This document shows positions 16,427 through 25,295 of a stretch of 41,284 nucleotides of DNA, one piece after another (within the stretch, counting starts at the first letter, position 1; every line of letters begins with the position of its first letter). The notes below the pieces were generated by a model. That model saw nothing but the letters and a program-made list of their open reading frames with translations. It was not told where the DNA came from and made no database searches. Position numbers and translations under genes: made by a program. This stretch comes from a virus: IMG/VR virus record IMGVR_UViG_3300032177_000028, positions 1 to 41,284 of that record, one strand, 5' to 3'.

Positions 16427-17032
16427 CTATGCCTCCTCCGCCTTCGCCGCGCTCCGCTCGGCCTCACGCCAGATGGCGGCCGGCGACATCGCCTCGTGGA
16501 GCGCCGGCATCTGCTCCCTGAGCGATTTCGTGAACCAACGCCGGGCCGGGAGCCGCACCTGCTTGACTAGCATGAAGCGGGCTTTCCACGCCTTGCCCGT
16601 CTTGCCCGTCTTCTCACAGAGGAGTAGGTTGCCCGTCACCGTCCGCAGGAAGAACGACTTGTCCTTCGGGATGTTGGCCGCCGTCCCCTTGTAGCCGGCC
16701 AGGGGGATCGTGAGCCACTGTTTGTTCTTCGGACGGATCGTCGCCCCCTCCTCGTGCGCTGAGGCGTAGGGGACGTCGTATTCCTTCCCGCTGACATTCG
16801 TCCCGATGACAACCTCAGAGGCCTCGCCCTTGCGGATGAACTTCCTGCCGATTGACCGCCAGAGTTTTCCGGTTCCGACCTTGAGGAACCGACCCCGGAT
16901 ATTCGTCTTGATGGCCTTGACTGCGTTTCCCGCCCAGACCTGAATGAGCCGACGTTGCGCCTCGGGCAGGCGCTTGATCGTTGCGGTCTTCTTCCGCTGA
17001 CCCTCCATGTCCACCTTGAACCCTATATTCAT
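16427..17032 (-). CDS. HK97 gp10-like head-tail protein
   Basis: The 201-residue basic protein (MNIGFKVDMEGQRKK...) has an N-terminal helical region (about 10-55), a middle section with SAHEEGATIRPKNKQWLTIP, which is a typical gp10/minor tail motif, and a C-terminal helix (WREAERSAAKAEEA). Such proteins complete the head-tail interface. The ATG overlaps the connector's stop as ATGA, and the same frame extends far upstream only as an overlap with other genes. Confidence 0.82.
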   Translation of the reverse strand: MNIGFKVDMEGQRKKTATIKRLPEAQRRLIQVWAGNAVKAIKTNIRGRFLKVGTGKLWRSIGRKFIRKGEASEVVIGTNVSGKEYDVPYASAHEEGATIRPKNKQWLTIPLAGYKGTAANIPKDKSFFLRTVTGNLLLCEKTGKTGKAWKARFMLVKQVRLPARRWFTKSLREQMPALHEAMSPAAIWREAERSAAKAEEA

Positions 17033-17598
17033 GAGCGAATCCTCAGGTAGTAGTCCAGCACCTTGTCGAGGCCCTTGATGAGGTGCTCGTCGCTGATGCT
17101 GATGGACGACCCGCCCATCGAGCGGGACTGGTCGCCCCAGGACTTGGAGAGCCAGCGGTGGTACTGGAGGGCGCTCTGCTCGAGGCAGGCCAGCCGCAAC
17201 TCTCGCGGCATCAGGACTTCCGTCCACCCTGCCGTATAGGTCAATAGCAGGTTGTGGTATCCCAAGGTCCAGTCGCCAGAGACCTTCATCATCCGCCCGT
17301 TCTCTAGGTCTGCGTAGTAGTCGGTTGTCAGAACGAGCGCGACGGGCGTGGGTGACCCCAGGGCCACCGACGACAAGAGCGTTACCGGAGCGTTCGGCAG
17401 CCAGAAATCGCGCTGGCCGTTGCCGTCGAGGTAGATCGCCGTGTAGATCGCGCTCCTGAGCGTCCGGCGCGTTCGGCGGTTGAAGTAATCCGACACGCCA
17501 TCGACGATCGCCTCGACGACAGGAATATCCGAATCCGCCGGCTTGATGAAGGCGGCGGCGTCGTCCCAGGTGACCAGCGCTTTCGTTCCGAGTGACAT
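17029..17598 (-). CDS. Head-tail connector (HK97 gp6-like)
   Basis: The 189-residue protein has the usual layout: N-terminal helix pair (WDDAAAFIKPADSDIPVVEA, DYFNRRTRRTL), a central beta segment (DFWLPNAPVTLLSSV, LTYTAGW), and C-terminal helices (LRLACLEQSALQYHRW). These match gp6/YqbG-like connector proteins, which form a ring below the portal. AGGAGG lies before the ATG. It is followed by the gp10-like gene with a 4-base overlap. Confidence 0.85.
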   Translation of the reverse strand: MSLGTKALVTWDDAAAFIKPADSDIPVVEAIVDGVSDYFNRRTRRTLRSAIYTAIYLDGNGQRDFWLPNAPVTLLSSVALGSPTPVALVLTTDYYADLENGRMMKVSGDWTLGYHNLLLTYTAGWTEVLMPRELRLACLEQSALQYHRWLSKSWGDQSRSMGGSSISISDEHLIKGLDKVLDYYLRIRS

Positions 17599-17607
17599 CT
17601 CCGCCTC

Positions 17608-17787
17608 CTATGCCTTCGTCTCGAACGGTGCCTGGACCTTGTCCTCGAAGGCGAGACCGGCATTGACCCATGCCGTTGCCGTCTCCGCATCGAGGTCCCG
17701 AGGTATCTCTAGCACCGCGCCCGCCTGGAGGACCCTGCCGAATCGCAGGCCCACCGCCTTCCGCATCCGTATCCGTTTCATCGCCAT
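17608..17787 (-). CDS. Hypothetical 59-residue protein
   Basis: MAMKRIRMRKAVGLRFGRVL..., basic N-terminus and acidic C-terminal half. It probably belongs to the short proteins often encoded between capsid and connector. The ATG at 17787 has GGAGGAGG immediately upstream; a start at 17850 is possible but has no ribosome site. Between the capsid-associated gene and this start a GCCGGG/CCCGGC hairpin is found (about 17807-17821), perhaps an RNA processing or stability element. Confidence 0.65.
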   Translation of the reverse strand: MAMKRIRMRKAVGLRFGRVLQAGAVLEIPRDLDAETATAWVNAGLAFEDKVQAPFETKA

Positions 17788-17866
17788 TACCTCCTCCTTC
17801 GGAGGTATGCCGGGAGGCCCGGCCGTCCGAGCCCCCCGGTCTTTTTTCATCGTTCGTGCGCTTTCG

Positions 17867-18703
17867 TCAGGGCGCGATCGTGAGCCAGAAGAAGCAACTG
17901 CCGTAGTCGGCGGCCGTGCAGGGGATGACGAATCCCGCGATCTGGGAGGCCAAGGCGACGACGGTCCCCGAGGACTTGGTCGTGCGCAGGCCGCCCTCGA
18001 TCGAGAAGACGCACTGGCGGTCGTTCGGCCCGTGGTTGCCGGGCCATTCCGTTGCGTCGCCCGTGTAGTGGCCGTGCGCCGGGCCGAAGGTCTGGATCCA
18101 CCCGAACCCGCCCGCAGCGTGAAACGCGTGCGCGTAGCCGACGAACATCTCGGCTCCGGTGGCGCTGTGCCCGGGCGTGCAGATCTTGGAGTAGGGAGAG
18201 GGGTAGGCGTCGACCGTGGCCGCAGGGGTGCAGGTCAACGGGTATTCGAGGGTGAGGGTTAACTCGGCACCGGCCCCGGCGGTCGAGGCGATGATCTTGC
18301 GGAACTGGTCGTGGTTGAGCGCGGACTGTGCGATAGCCGGGTTCCGATAGATCATGCAATAGCCGCCCTGGTAGTAGTTGGCGGCCCGAACGGTAGTGTC
18401 GGCGATTCTGATTTCCGTGTCGCCGGCGACCGGGGTGCCGACGAAGGCGACCTCGGCCCCATCCGTGGGGATGATGTTGCCGTTGACCATCGCATAGGTC
18501 AACTCACCGACCGCCGTGTGGAACCTGCCGTAGCGGAAGGAGCGGTCCCCGATCCGCAGGCAGGTCCCGATCTCGTAGTTCTGGACGGTGGAAACTTCGC
18601 AGGGGTCCTGCCAGGCCCCTCCGGCGAGCTGCTTCCCGTCCGTGATGGCGTGGTCGAAGCCGACGCCGCTGGAAGACCGATTGGGAATATAGTGAGCGTC
18701 CAT
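17867..18703 (-). CDS. Capsid-associated protein, possible decoration protein
   Basis: The 278-residue protein (MDAHYIPNRSSSGVG...) has no membrane segments and reads as beta-rich (GNIIPTDGAEVAFVG, AELTLTLEYPLTCTP). It sits 10 nt downstream of the major capsid gene with AAGGAGG before the ATG. That neighbourhood suits a head decoration or head-fibre protein in the mature capsid. It is longer than typical decoration proteins (80-150 residues), and I do not recognise the family. Confidence 0.7.
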   Translation of the reverse strand: MDAHYIPNRSSSGVGFDHAITDGKQLAGGAWQDPCEVSTVQNYEIGTCLRIGDRSFRYGRFHTAVGELTYAMVNGNIIPTDGAEVAFVGTPVAGDTEIRIADTTVRAANYYQGGYCMIYRNPAIAQSALNHDQFRKIIASTAGAGAELTLTLEYPLTCTPAATVDAYPSPYSKICTPGHSATGAEMFVGYAHAFHAAGGFGWIQTFGPAHGHYTGDATEWPGNHGPNDRQCVFSIEGGLRTTKSSGTVVALASQIAGFVIPCTAADYGSCFFWLTIAP

Positions 18704-18713
18704 GATTCCCTCC

Positions 18714-19898
18714 TTATGCGTGCTCGGTCAGGACGCCGATTGCGAGCGGGTTGATGACCGCCCCGCCGACGCGCCTGCTGACCTGGAATCCGACCAGGCC
18801 CGCGTTGGCGTAGACCTCGCGCTTGACCTGGACGGTCATGCCCATCCTGTCGAGGATGCGGTAGCCGCTCTTGAAGTCGCCGAACATGCCGATCGGCTGG
18901 TTGACCTCGGCCAGGGTGTGCAGGTAGTCGCTGGTGTAGCAGGGCTTGCCGTTGAGCGTGTTGGGCTTGCCGGCCGCGACCGAGGGCTGCCAGGTGAACG
19001 TGCCGAGGGCGGCGTCCCTGAGCAGGCTCAGCGCGAGTTCGGTGGCCGAGTGGAAGATGTAGGCGCCGTTGGCCCGGTACTGCGAGGCGATCGTGTACTC
19101 GAACTGCTTGGTGTCCTCGATGTCGATGACGTTGATGACGTCGGTCACCGAGGCGACGCAGCCAGAAGCGGCGAGGATGATGCCCGAGGGCTGTTGGGAC
19201 CCGTGCCCCAAGCCCCGGATGAAGGCGTATTCCTCGGCCTCGGCGATCGCCCGGGAGAACCGCTCGTTGAGCGCCTGCTCCAGCGAGACGTCGCTGTCCA
19301 TGAGTTCGTCCTTGCCGATCTTGGTCTCGCCCTCCAGGTCCTCGACGTACTGCCAGAGCTCGACCGGGACGAGGGTCGACTCGGGCGGCGCGGCGCCGGT
19401 CTCGAGCTTGCCCCATCCCACCGTGACCTCGCCGATGCCCCTCAACTGGAGGCGGTCGCGGGTCGTGGTGCGGACCTGGCAGAGCGGCCGCATGATGTTG
19501 ATGTTGCCGAGGGTGCGGTAAATCTCGGCGTCGACGTCGGCGGGTACGAGGAGCTGTCCCGTGACGTCCTCGACGAGGGCCTTCGTCTCCAGGCGGAGGC
19601 GGTTATGGTAGTCGACCGCCTTGCCTTCGAGTTTGAGCGGGGCTCCCGTCCTGAGGGTCTGGAAGAAGGCGTGCTTGTATTCCGCCTCCCCCTCCACCTG
19701 TTTCTGGTCTCCCCGTTCCGCCGTCTGGAGCGGGGGCCGGCTGATGACCGTTTCGAGAGCGGCGATGCGGGGCGCGATCTTCTCCTCGAACTCCTTGAAG
19801 TCCGATTTGGTGAAGATGCCCTTCTCGTACTGCTCGAACCGGGTGCGGAACTCCCCTACGTACTTGTGGAGCTCCGTGATTTCCTTTTCGAGTTCCAT
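18714..19898 (-). CDS. Major capsid protein, HK97 fold
   Basis: The 394-residue protein begins with a coiled-coil delta-like domain (about residues 1-70: ELEKEITELHKYVGEFRTRF), usually removed by the prohead protease. The fold core includes VPADVDAEIYRTLGNINIMR, LVPVELWQYVEDLEGETKIG (E-loop region) and PIGMFGDFKSGYRILDRMGM, with the C-terminal GFQVSRRVGGAVINPLAI. All are typical of HK97 major capsids. Neighbours are the protease upstream and the connector genes downstream. AGGAGG precedes the ATG by 7 nt. Confidence 0.95.
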   Translation of the reverse strand: MELEKEITELHKYVGEFRTRFEQYEKGIFTKSDFKEFEEKIAPRIAALETVISRPPLQTAERGDQKQVEGEAEYKHAFFQTLRTGAPLKLEGKAVDYHNRLRLETKALVEDVTGQLLVPADVDAEIYRTLGNINIMRPLCQVRTTTRDRLQLRGIGEVTVGWGKLETGAAPPESTLVPVELWQYVEDLEGETKIGKDELMDSDVSLEQALNERFSRAIAEAEEYAFIRGLGHGSQQPSGIILAASGCVASVTDVINVIDIEDTKQFEYTIASQYRANGAYIFHSATELALSLLRDAALGTFTWQPSVAAGKPNTLNGKPCYTSDYLHTLAEVNQPIGMFGDFKSGYRILDRMGMTVQVKREVYANAGLVGFQVSRRVGGAVINPLAIGVLTEHA

Positions 19899-19908
19899 TC
19901 GTTTCCTC

Positions 19909-20820
19909 CTATGGGATTGCGGCGAACCTTTTCAGTTCGTCGTTCAGGCCCTGGAGCTTCATGGCGAGCGACTCCCTGGCCTTATCCTCAGGCTTCGGCT
20001 TCGGCGGATCGGTCTTGGCCGGGTCCGTGTCGTCGAAGTTGCAGTCGTCACATTTCTCGGCGGCCTCGAACGTTCCCTTGTGCGCCGTGCAGTGGGCCTT
20101 CGCTTCCTTGGCCGCCCACGTCGTCTTGTCGTAGCGGAAGGAGTGGTCCTCCCACGTCTCGCCGCCCTTGACGTGGCCATAGATGACGGCGTACTTCTTG
20201 TCCTCATGGTCCCGTTCGCCGCGCCGGAACTTGTCGTACTTGCCGACGTCGGTCAGCAGGCAGGAGTGCTCGTTCGGGAACGGCTTCTGCTCGAGCCACG
20301 GCCCGGTCGCCTCCAGGAACCCCTCGACCGACTCGTACCCGGCCGTCTTGACCTCTCCGATCTGGGCCGCGTCGTCCGCAGGGAATAGGCACAGGGCCAC
20401 CTCGCCCAGGGCGATCTCCTTGAGTTCGCGGCCGTTGGTGTCCTTGTCGATGGTGTACTTGATGGCACGGAATCCGATGGACATGCCCGTGATCGAGCCC
20501 TGCTTCATCAGCGACCGCTTCTCCCGGGCGCTCTGGACGTCCAGGTTCAGTTCGCCCCGGGTGACTTTCAGGCCCTTGTCGTCCTCCTCGAGGTAGACGA
20601 TCCCGAGCGGCTCCATCGAACTGTGCGACCAGGTGAGCGGGAAGTGCTTGTGCTCCTTGAGCGTCTTCTTAAAGGCGCCCTTGACGACCGTGTCGCCGTA
20701 GGAGTCCACGCCGCCGAAGACCGAGGCGTAGCCGGTGAAGAACCCGGCCTCCTCGTCGACCGAGTCCATCGAGAACTTGAAGGACTTGCGCTCCAAGATG
20801 TCGTGCTTTTTAACGGTCAT
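19909..20820 (-). CDS. Prohead maturation protease (HK97 gp4-like)
   Basis: A roughly 303-residue protein. The protease domain covers about residues 1-185: GYASVFGGVDSYGDTVVKGA, then the catalytic His in PLTWSHSS and the catalytic Ser in GSITGMSIGFRA, the U35 family layout. The C-terminal extension contains AHCTAHKGTFEAAEKCDDC, a small Cys/His-rich patch seen in some longer proteases, and an acidic Pro/Lys linker. The enzyme trims the capsid N-terminus. The start is taken at 20820 (MTVKKHDIL), 7 nt after AAGGAG; an ATG at 20826 overlaps the HNH stop as ATGA. Confidence 0.92.
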   Translation of the reverse strand: MTVKKHDILERKSFKFSMDSVDEEAGFFTGYASVFGGVDSYGDTVVKGAFKKTLKEHKHFPLTWSHSSMEPLGIVYLEEDDKGLKVTRGELNLDVQSAREKRSLMKQGSITGMSIGFRAIKYTIDKDTNGRELKEIALGEVALCLFPADDAAQIGEVKTAGYESVEGFLEATGPWLEQKPFPNEHSCLLTDVGKYDKFRRGERDHEDKKYAVIYGHVKGGETWEDHSFRYDKTTWAAKEAKAHCTAHKGTFEAAEKCDDCNFDDTDPAKTDPPKPKPEDKARESLAMKLQGLNDELKRFAAIP

Positions 20821-20822
20821 CG

Positions 20823-21320
20823 TCATTCTCCTTGATGCGGACAATAGCCCCGCATCCCGATTGACCAATTACAATTCATGCAGAGGATGCGGAAACCGTC
20901 CGGGAAGTTATTTTTTATAAGCCAGTTATAGAGAGCCCCCTGCCCAATTTGCCGCCGATGATTGTTCCCTCCGCCGCCAATATGGTCAATGGTCAAAAAT
21001 TCAATGTGGGATTCGCCGCAACATTCACACGTTGGATGAGAACCACCATAGAAAGCAAAGACGGCAGCGCGTTGGCCGGCCTGATGTTTCCGATTGTATT
21101 CGAGTCGAGATTCCCGATGAGTTTCAAAATAACGCCGCGAAAGTTCCCTGTAATATTCTTTATGAGCAAGGCGATATTGTTTTTCTTTTTCTCGGATTTG
21201 CTCTATGTGTTCAACCCGATATGCCCGTTGATATGTTTTTGCGGCAACGGGATTCTCTGCGCGTTTTTTAGCCATCCGCTTCCTAGCGCGTTCTCGTTTT
21301 TCTTCTAAGGACAGACTCAA
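20823..21320 (-). CDS. Free-standing HNH endonuclease between portal and protease
   Basis: The 165-residue protein has a long charged helical N-terminus (about 1-80, Lys/Arg/Glu-rich, probably DNA-binding) and an HNH core: CECCGESHIEFLTIDHIGGG, GNNHR and ILCMNCN, with zinc-binding CxxC pairs. The gene is much more AT-rich than its neighbours, a sign of separate origin. It separates portal from protease, which are usually adjacent. The start is TTG with GGAG 7 nt upstream; the first ATG (21275) would remove 15 residues. Confidence 0.88.
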   Translation of the reverse strand: MSLSLEEKRERARKRMAKKRAENPVAAKTYQRAYRVEHIEQIREKEKQYRLAHKEYYRELSRRYFETHRESRLEYNRKHQAGQRAAVFAFYGGSHPTCECCGESHIEFLTIDHIGGGGNNHRRQIGQGALYNWLIKNNFPDGFRILCMNCNWSIGMRGYCPHQGE

Positions 21321-21321
21321 A

Positions 21322-23541
21322 TCAGGTCTCCGGTTCCTTGACTTCTGGAAAAGTCGTACATAAACAATTACAAATCATGGCGGCACTTCCCGCAGGGTCT
21401 CCGGGATATTGAAGTTCTTCCCCGCCCACAAGGAATGGTTCATCAAGGGGAATCGTATTGTCGGAATAATCGGAATCGGCCTTTTTGTGTTCTTCTCGAC
21501 TGTCTTCCACAAAGGCACACAGCCAACCTTTGGATTCTATAAATTCACTTTGCCGGTAACCCTCGATCTCGCCCCAGTTCTCGACCTTGGCCGTCTCGGT
21601 GCGGGCGATGAGCCGCCCGCGCGTGGCCGCCCCCTCGCTCATCGTTTCGGCGATGTCCTGGGCCAACTCCTGCGTCGTCCAGTTCTCAGCCTGGGCCTGG
21701 GCGATTGACGCCCCGACCTGGTTGATCGTCTCCTCGCCGATGTACTTGCCCGAGTTGAGGACGAGGGCCGAGAGCTCCTTTTTCAGGGCCAGGGTCAGCT
21801 TGAACGCCCCAGTCTTGGTCTCCTCGACCGGCGTGTAGCACTTCCCCTGCGCGATGCTCATGCCCGCGTTGCCCGCGTGGGCGAACATCCAGAGGAACCG
21901 AGGGTAGAGGCGGCGCTTGTACTCGGCGGCGATCGCCCTGGCGTCAACGAGGTCGGACGCGAAGGCGGCGCCGAGCGAAGGCAGTTTAGCCGCCCTGGCT
22001 GCGATCCGCTTGCCCTCGGACCTCAGGAACTTCTCGATCTCGGGGAGCAGCGGCTTCTCCTTGGCCTTGACCCGCTGTTCGAAGTTGTCCCAGAGCGCCC
22101 GCTTGTGCTCGGCCTTCTGCCAGAACTGCTTGAGTTCGGGCGGGCCGGGCTTCGCCTTGCGGCTCTTGGGCGGCTCCTCCTCCGTCGTGCCGGGGGGCGC
22201 TCCCTCCGTGCCCGGCGGGGGAACGGGCGGCGTGCCCTCGGGGATGGCGGGCGGTTCGGGCTCCGGCTCCTCCTCGACGTTGTCGCCGAAGGGCGCGAGT
22301 CCCATCGGGAGCATCAGCACGTTGCCCTCGCCGTTCTTCCAGTCGCCCAGTCCGCAGAGCTTCCGCCGCTCGTTGAGTTCCACCCACCACGCCGGCTCGA
22401 GCTTCGTGAACATCTCCAGCCGCTTCTCGCGGATGGCCGGCACCTGGTCGAGGTCCCAGGCCAGCCGCAGCGTCGGCTTCGGGCGCCGCTCGCCGGGGCG
22501 CATCTCGCCCTTCCCCTCGAACTTCGGCATGAGCCAGTTGGTCAACTCGTCCAGGAACCATTGCCCGAGCGGGATCGCCGAGTCGTAGTAGAGCGCCAGG
22601 CGCGACTCCTGGTAGTTGGCGTAGGTCTTGTTGTCCGGCACGCCGATGAGTTCGGGCGAGAGGTTGAACACCCGGCAAATCTTGACCGTCGTCGCCTTGT
22701 CGAGCCCCAGGTAGTCGGCGTCCTTGGGCGAGATGGACAGTTGCTTGAAGTCCTTGCCCCCAGTCAACGCCATCGGCGACCCCGTGCCCTCCCCGCCGTA
22801 GACGGCCTTGATGTTCGCGTTGAACTGCGCCTCCCACTCGAGTGACCGCTCCTGTTCGATGAGGAAGATGCCGCTCGGCCGGAAGTCGTTCTTGATAATG
22901 CGTCCCTGCCACTTCTGCGCCAGGTTCGACGTGTCAATCGCATAGGCGGCGATCTGGATCGGGGCCAGCCCGTAGAAGTCGTCGTTTGGGTCAGGGTTGA
23001 AGAACTTGAGATGCATGACCTGGTCGCGCTTGAAGTCCTTGTGGTCACCCGAAACCGAGTACCTGTACCCCCAGATCGGGTCGAGCGGGCTGCCGACCAG
23101 GACCCTGACCCGCTCCGGCTTCATCGTGTAGAGTTCCGTGGGCGGCCCCGTCGTCGGGCCGGCCGCCTCGATGTACATGTTGCCGGCGATGAGCACGTGG
23201 CGGATGGCGGCGTCGAGGAACGCCACTTGGCTCATGCCCGGGTTCGGCCGCGCCAGGAGGTCCAGGACGTCGTGGCTGTCGATCCTCTCGGCCTCCTTGC
23301 CCGCGCCCTGCGCCGGCCGTTCAAGTTTGATCGGCATCGAGGAGATGGTCTTGGCGATGAGGTCGATGCAGGCGTAGGCATCGACGCAGGCCATATAGCC
23401 CTCGGTGGCGAACGTCGAGAGGTCCCGCCTCATCCAGGCGACTTCCTGACCGACGTACATCAGCATGGCCACGGCCTGTGACTGGCTCTGCTTGACCTCG
23501 TGGAGGCGCGGCGCGAGGATCGTCCTTCCGAATATCTTCAT
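21322..23541 (-). CDS. Portal protein fused to a MuF-like minor head domain
   Basis: The 739-residue protein joins two normally separate products. Residues about 1-420 are an HK97-family portal (VDAYACIDLIAKTISSMPIK, QVMHLKFFNPDPNDDFYGL, NLSPELIGVP). A linker at about 430-490 is Pro/Glu/Gly-rich. The C-terminus (about 500-739) is MuF-like (RTETAKVENWGEIEGYRQSE, SREEHKKADS, CNCLCTTFP). MuF domains enter the capsid interior. The ATG at 23541 overlaps the terL stop as ATGA and has GGAGGG upstream. A frame error joining two genes is unlikely because the frame is continuous for 2.2 kb. Confidence 0.9.
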   Translation of the reverse strand: MKIFGRTILAPRLHEVKQSQSQAVAMLMYVGQEVAWMRRDLSTFATEGYMACVDAYACIDLIAKTISSMPIKLERPAQGAGKEAERIDSHDVLDLLARPNPGMSQVAFLDAAIRHVLIAGNMYIEAAGPTTGPPTELYTMKPERVRVLVGSPLDPIWGYRYSVSGDHKDFKRDQVMHLKFFNPDPNDDFYGLAPIQIAAYAIDTSNLAQKWQGRIIKNDFRPSGIFLIEQERSLEWEAQFNANIKAVYGGEGTGSPMALTGGKDFKQLSISPKDADYLGLDKATTVKICRVFNLSPELIGVPDNKTYANYQESRLALYYDSAIPLGQWFLDELTNWLMPKFEGKGEMRPGERRPKPTLRLAWDLDQVPAIREKRLEMFTKLEPAWWVELNERRKLCGLGDWKNGEGNVLMLPMGLAPFGDNVEEEPEPEPPAIPEGTPPVPPPGTEGAPPGTTEEEPPKSRKAKPGPPELKQFWQKAEHKRALWDNFEQRVKAKEKPLLPEIEKFLRSEGKRIAARAAKLPSLGAAFASDLVDARAIAAEYKRRLYPRFLWMFAHAGNAGMSIAQGKCYTPVEETKTGAFKLTLALKKELSALVLNSGKYIGEETINQVGASIAQAQAENWTTQELAQDIAETMSEGAATRGRLIARTETAKVENWGEIEGYRQSEFIESKGWLCAFVEDSREEHKKADSDYSDNTIPLDEPFLVGGEELQYPGDPAGSAAMICNCLCTTFPEVKEPET

Positions 23542-24743
23542 GCCACCCTCCAGATCCTCGGCTCCATTCCGCAATGAAACTTCCACCACGCGAGCGCCAA
23601 GGCGATCACGCAGTCGTCGTGATACCCTTCCGGCGCAGAGTAGTGAACCGTTCCGCTCTGCCCGATCTTGTATTCGAAGATGTCGAGTTCGTTCGTCTGC
23701 ACCTTCTCGTCAAGGACGAGGATCTTCGACTGTTCGAAGGCGATCATCAACGCCTCGATGAGTTTCTTCTTGCTGTCGTTCGTGAATTTGTAACCGGCCG
23801 CCGTCAACCCTGCGCGGCTCAAGTCGTCGTAGATGGGGTCGCCGATGCCGGTGGAATCGAGAAGCAGACTCGCCTTGTATTTCCTGATAACGGTGATGAT
23901 GCGTTCCTTCTGGACGGCCCAGTCGAGGAGATTGAATCGGTCGAAATAGACTTGACGGCCCTTGGAATCCAGGATGGTCAGGACGGTGAAGTCCGTGAGC
24001 CGCGCCAAGTCAAGGCCCGCGACGTATTGCTCTCCGGGAACGGGTTCGGAGACGGTCGACCCGATGCGCGCCTTGACGTTGCGGAAGACCCCGGCATTGT
24101 TGTCCAGAAACTCGGCAAGGTATTCCTGCGAGAACACGTCCACGGGTAGCGATTGCCGCGCCTGCTCGATGTCAGCGGCGGGAACCTTGGGGTTGTCGGA
24201 GGTCGGGAATTTCCACGAGCGGTAATCGGGATGGGCGGGGTCGTAGCCGCGTGTCCACAGTTCGTAGAACCAGTTCTTCCCCTTGGGCGTCGAGATGAAT
24301 AGCACCTTCCCGCCCGTATCCGACACGGCAGGGCGAAGCACTTCTTCCCAGACCTCGCGCTGGACGCGGGATGCCTCGTCCATGACGACGCGATTCAGCC
24401 CCTCGCCGCGCAGGTTGTCGGGGTTGTCGGCAGACTTGAACGTGATCGCGCTACCGTTTATCAACTCAACCCTCAACTCGGAGTGACTTATCGACTTGAA
24501 CGCCGCCTCTGCCTGTCCCTTGTGTGCCGCAGTCACGAGCGTTCGGAACGCCATCTTGCTTTGCGAGTAGATCGGGGCCAGCCACCAGCTCTCGCCGATG
24601 CGTTCGCACGCGCCCTTGAGTAGCCAGTTGAGCCCGCTTAAACTCTTGCCCCATCGGCGGCCAGCGTCGACCGTCAGGAACCGCTGCGGGGCGTCTAACA
24701 CCTCGCGCTGAGAGGGACGGGGGGAGAAGCCCTTTATGTTCAT
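23538..24743 (-). CDS. terL: Terminase large subunit
   Basis: The 401-residue protein is the packaging motor. The ATPase part has Walker A GRRWGKS (about residues 28-34), a Walker B-like VVMDEAS (about 118-124) and a coupling motif STPKGK. The RNase H-like nuclease part has AGLDLARLTDFTV (Asp), LLLDSTGIGDP and YHDDCVIALALAWW. All key acidic residues are visible. It overlaps terS by ATGA and continues into the portal gene by ATGA. The length is on the short side of the family but complete at both ends. Confidence 0.96.
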   Translation of the reverse strand: MNIKGFSPRPSQREVLDAPQRFLTVDAGRRWGKSLSGLNWLLKGACERIGESWWLAPIYSQSKMAFRTLVTAAHKGQAEAAFKSISHSELRVELINGSAITFKSADNPDNLRGEGLNRVVMDEASRVQREVWEEVLRPAVSDTGGKVLFISTPKGKNWFYELWTRGYDPAHPDYRSWKFPTSDNPKVPAADIEQARQSLPVDVFSQEYLAEFLDNNAGVFRNVKARIGSTVSEPVPGEQYVAGLDLARLTDFTVLTILDSKGRQVYFDRFNLLDWAVQKERIITVIRKYKASLLLDSTGIGDPIYDDLSRAGLTAAGYKFTNDSKKKLIEALMIAFEQSKILVLDEKVQTNELDIFEYKIGQSGTVHYSAPEGYHDDCVIALALAWWKFHCGMEPRIWRVA

Positions 24744-25288
24744 TCATGGTCCTTGCCGTTGCCGTTCTCGCCAAAGTCGAACGAGAGTGTCGCCGAAACG
24801 TGCAGGTTGCCCTCGATCTTGTTCGGGAACATGCCGAGGTGCTTGCCCAAGAGGTCTATCGCCTTGAGCTTGTCCCACATGCGGAAATTGACCTTGTCGT
24901 AAACCGTGACCTTGTTTCCGTCAGCGTCTTCTTTGATGGCCCGGTTCTCGTCGATGGATTGCAGGGCGCGGCTTGCTCCAGGCGGCATCTCATCGAATCC
25001 CTTGGCGCAGATGGCCCCGGTGTCAGGGTCAATGCGGGTGTGGTTTGCGATGTCAGAGAACGCGATGATTTTCAACTCGTCGATTAGCCGCTGAACGAGG
25101 TCGTCGTTCTTGTCACTCAGCCGCGCTTGCGCCTTGGCGATAGCGTCGGCCACCCCAACATTCCCCAACAGGCGCGGACCCTGAACATCAGCAGTCTTCT
25201 TGCTGTACCCCGCCCGGATAGCGGCCTGGGTAGCGTTCAGGTCAATGAGATATTCCTGAACGAACCTGGCCTGCTTCGGACTGAGCAT
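24740..25288 (-). CDS. terS: Terminase small subunit (Terminase_2 type)
   Basis: The 182-residue protein begins MLSPKQARFVQEYLIDLNAT followed by QAAIRAGYSKKTA, the signature HTH of the Terminase_2 family, which binds the packaging start. The middle is helical (DELKIIAFSDIANH) and the C-terminus ends in a Gly/Asn tail that may contact the large subunit. It precedes terL with a 4-base overlap. Confidence 0.95.
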   Translation of the reverse strand: MLSPKQARFVQEYLIDLNATQAAIRAGYSKKTADVQGPRLLGNVGVADAIAKAQARLSDKNDDLVQRLIDELKIIAFSDIANHTRIDPDTGAICAKGFDEMPPGASRALQSIDENRAIKEDADGNKVTVYDKVNFRMWDKLKAIDLLGKHLGMFPNKIEGNLHVSATLSFDFGENGNGKDHE

Positions 25289-25295
25289 TACTTCT

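Noticed and set aside
16427-17671. 414-residue protein formed by the full open frame over the gp10-like gene
   Set aside because: The upstream half overlaps the connector gene in another frame; the ATGA overlap gives the real start at 17032.
17788-17866. Transcription terminator after the capsid genes
   Set aside because: There is a GC hairpin, but no T-run follows on the minus strand, and the downstream genes continue in the same operon.
20815-21330. Duplicated junction around the 20.8 kb HNH gene
   Set aside because: The flanks share only about seven bases (TCAAGGA), which is expected around ribosome sites.
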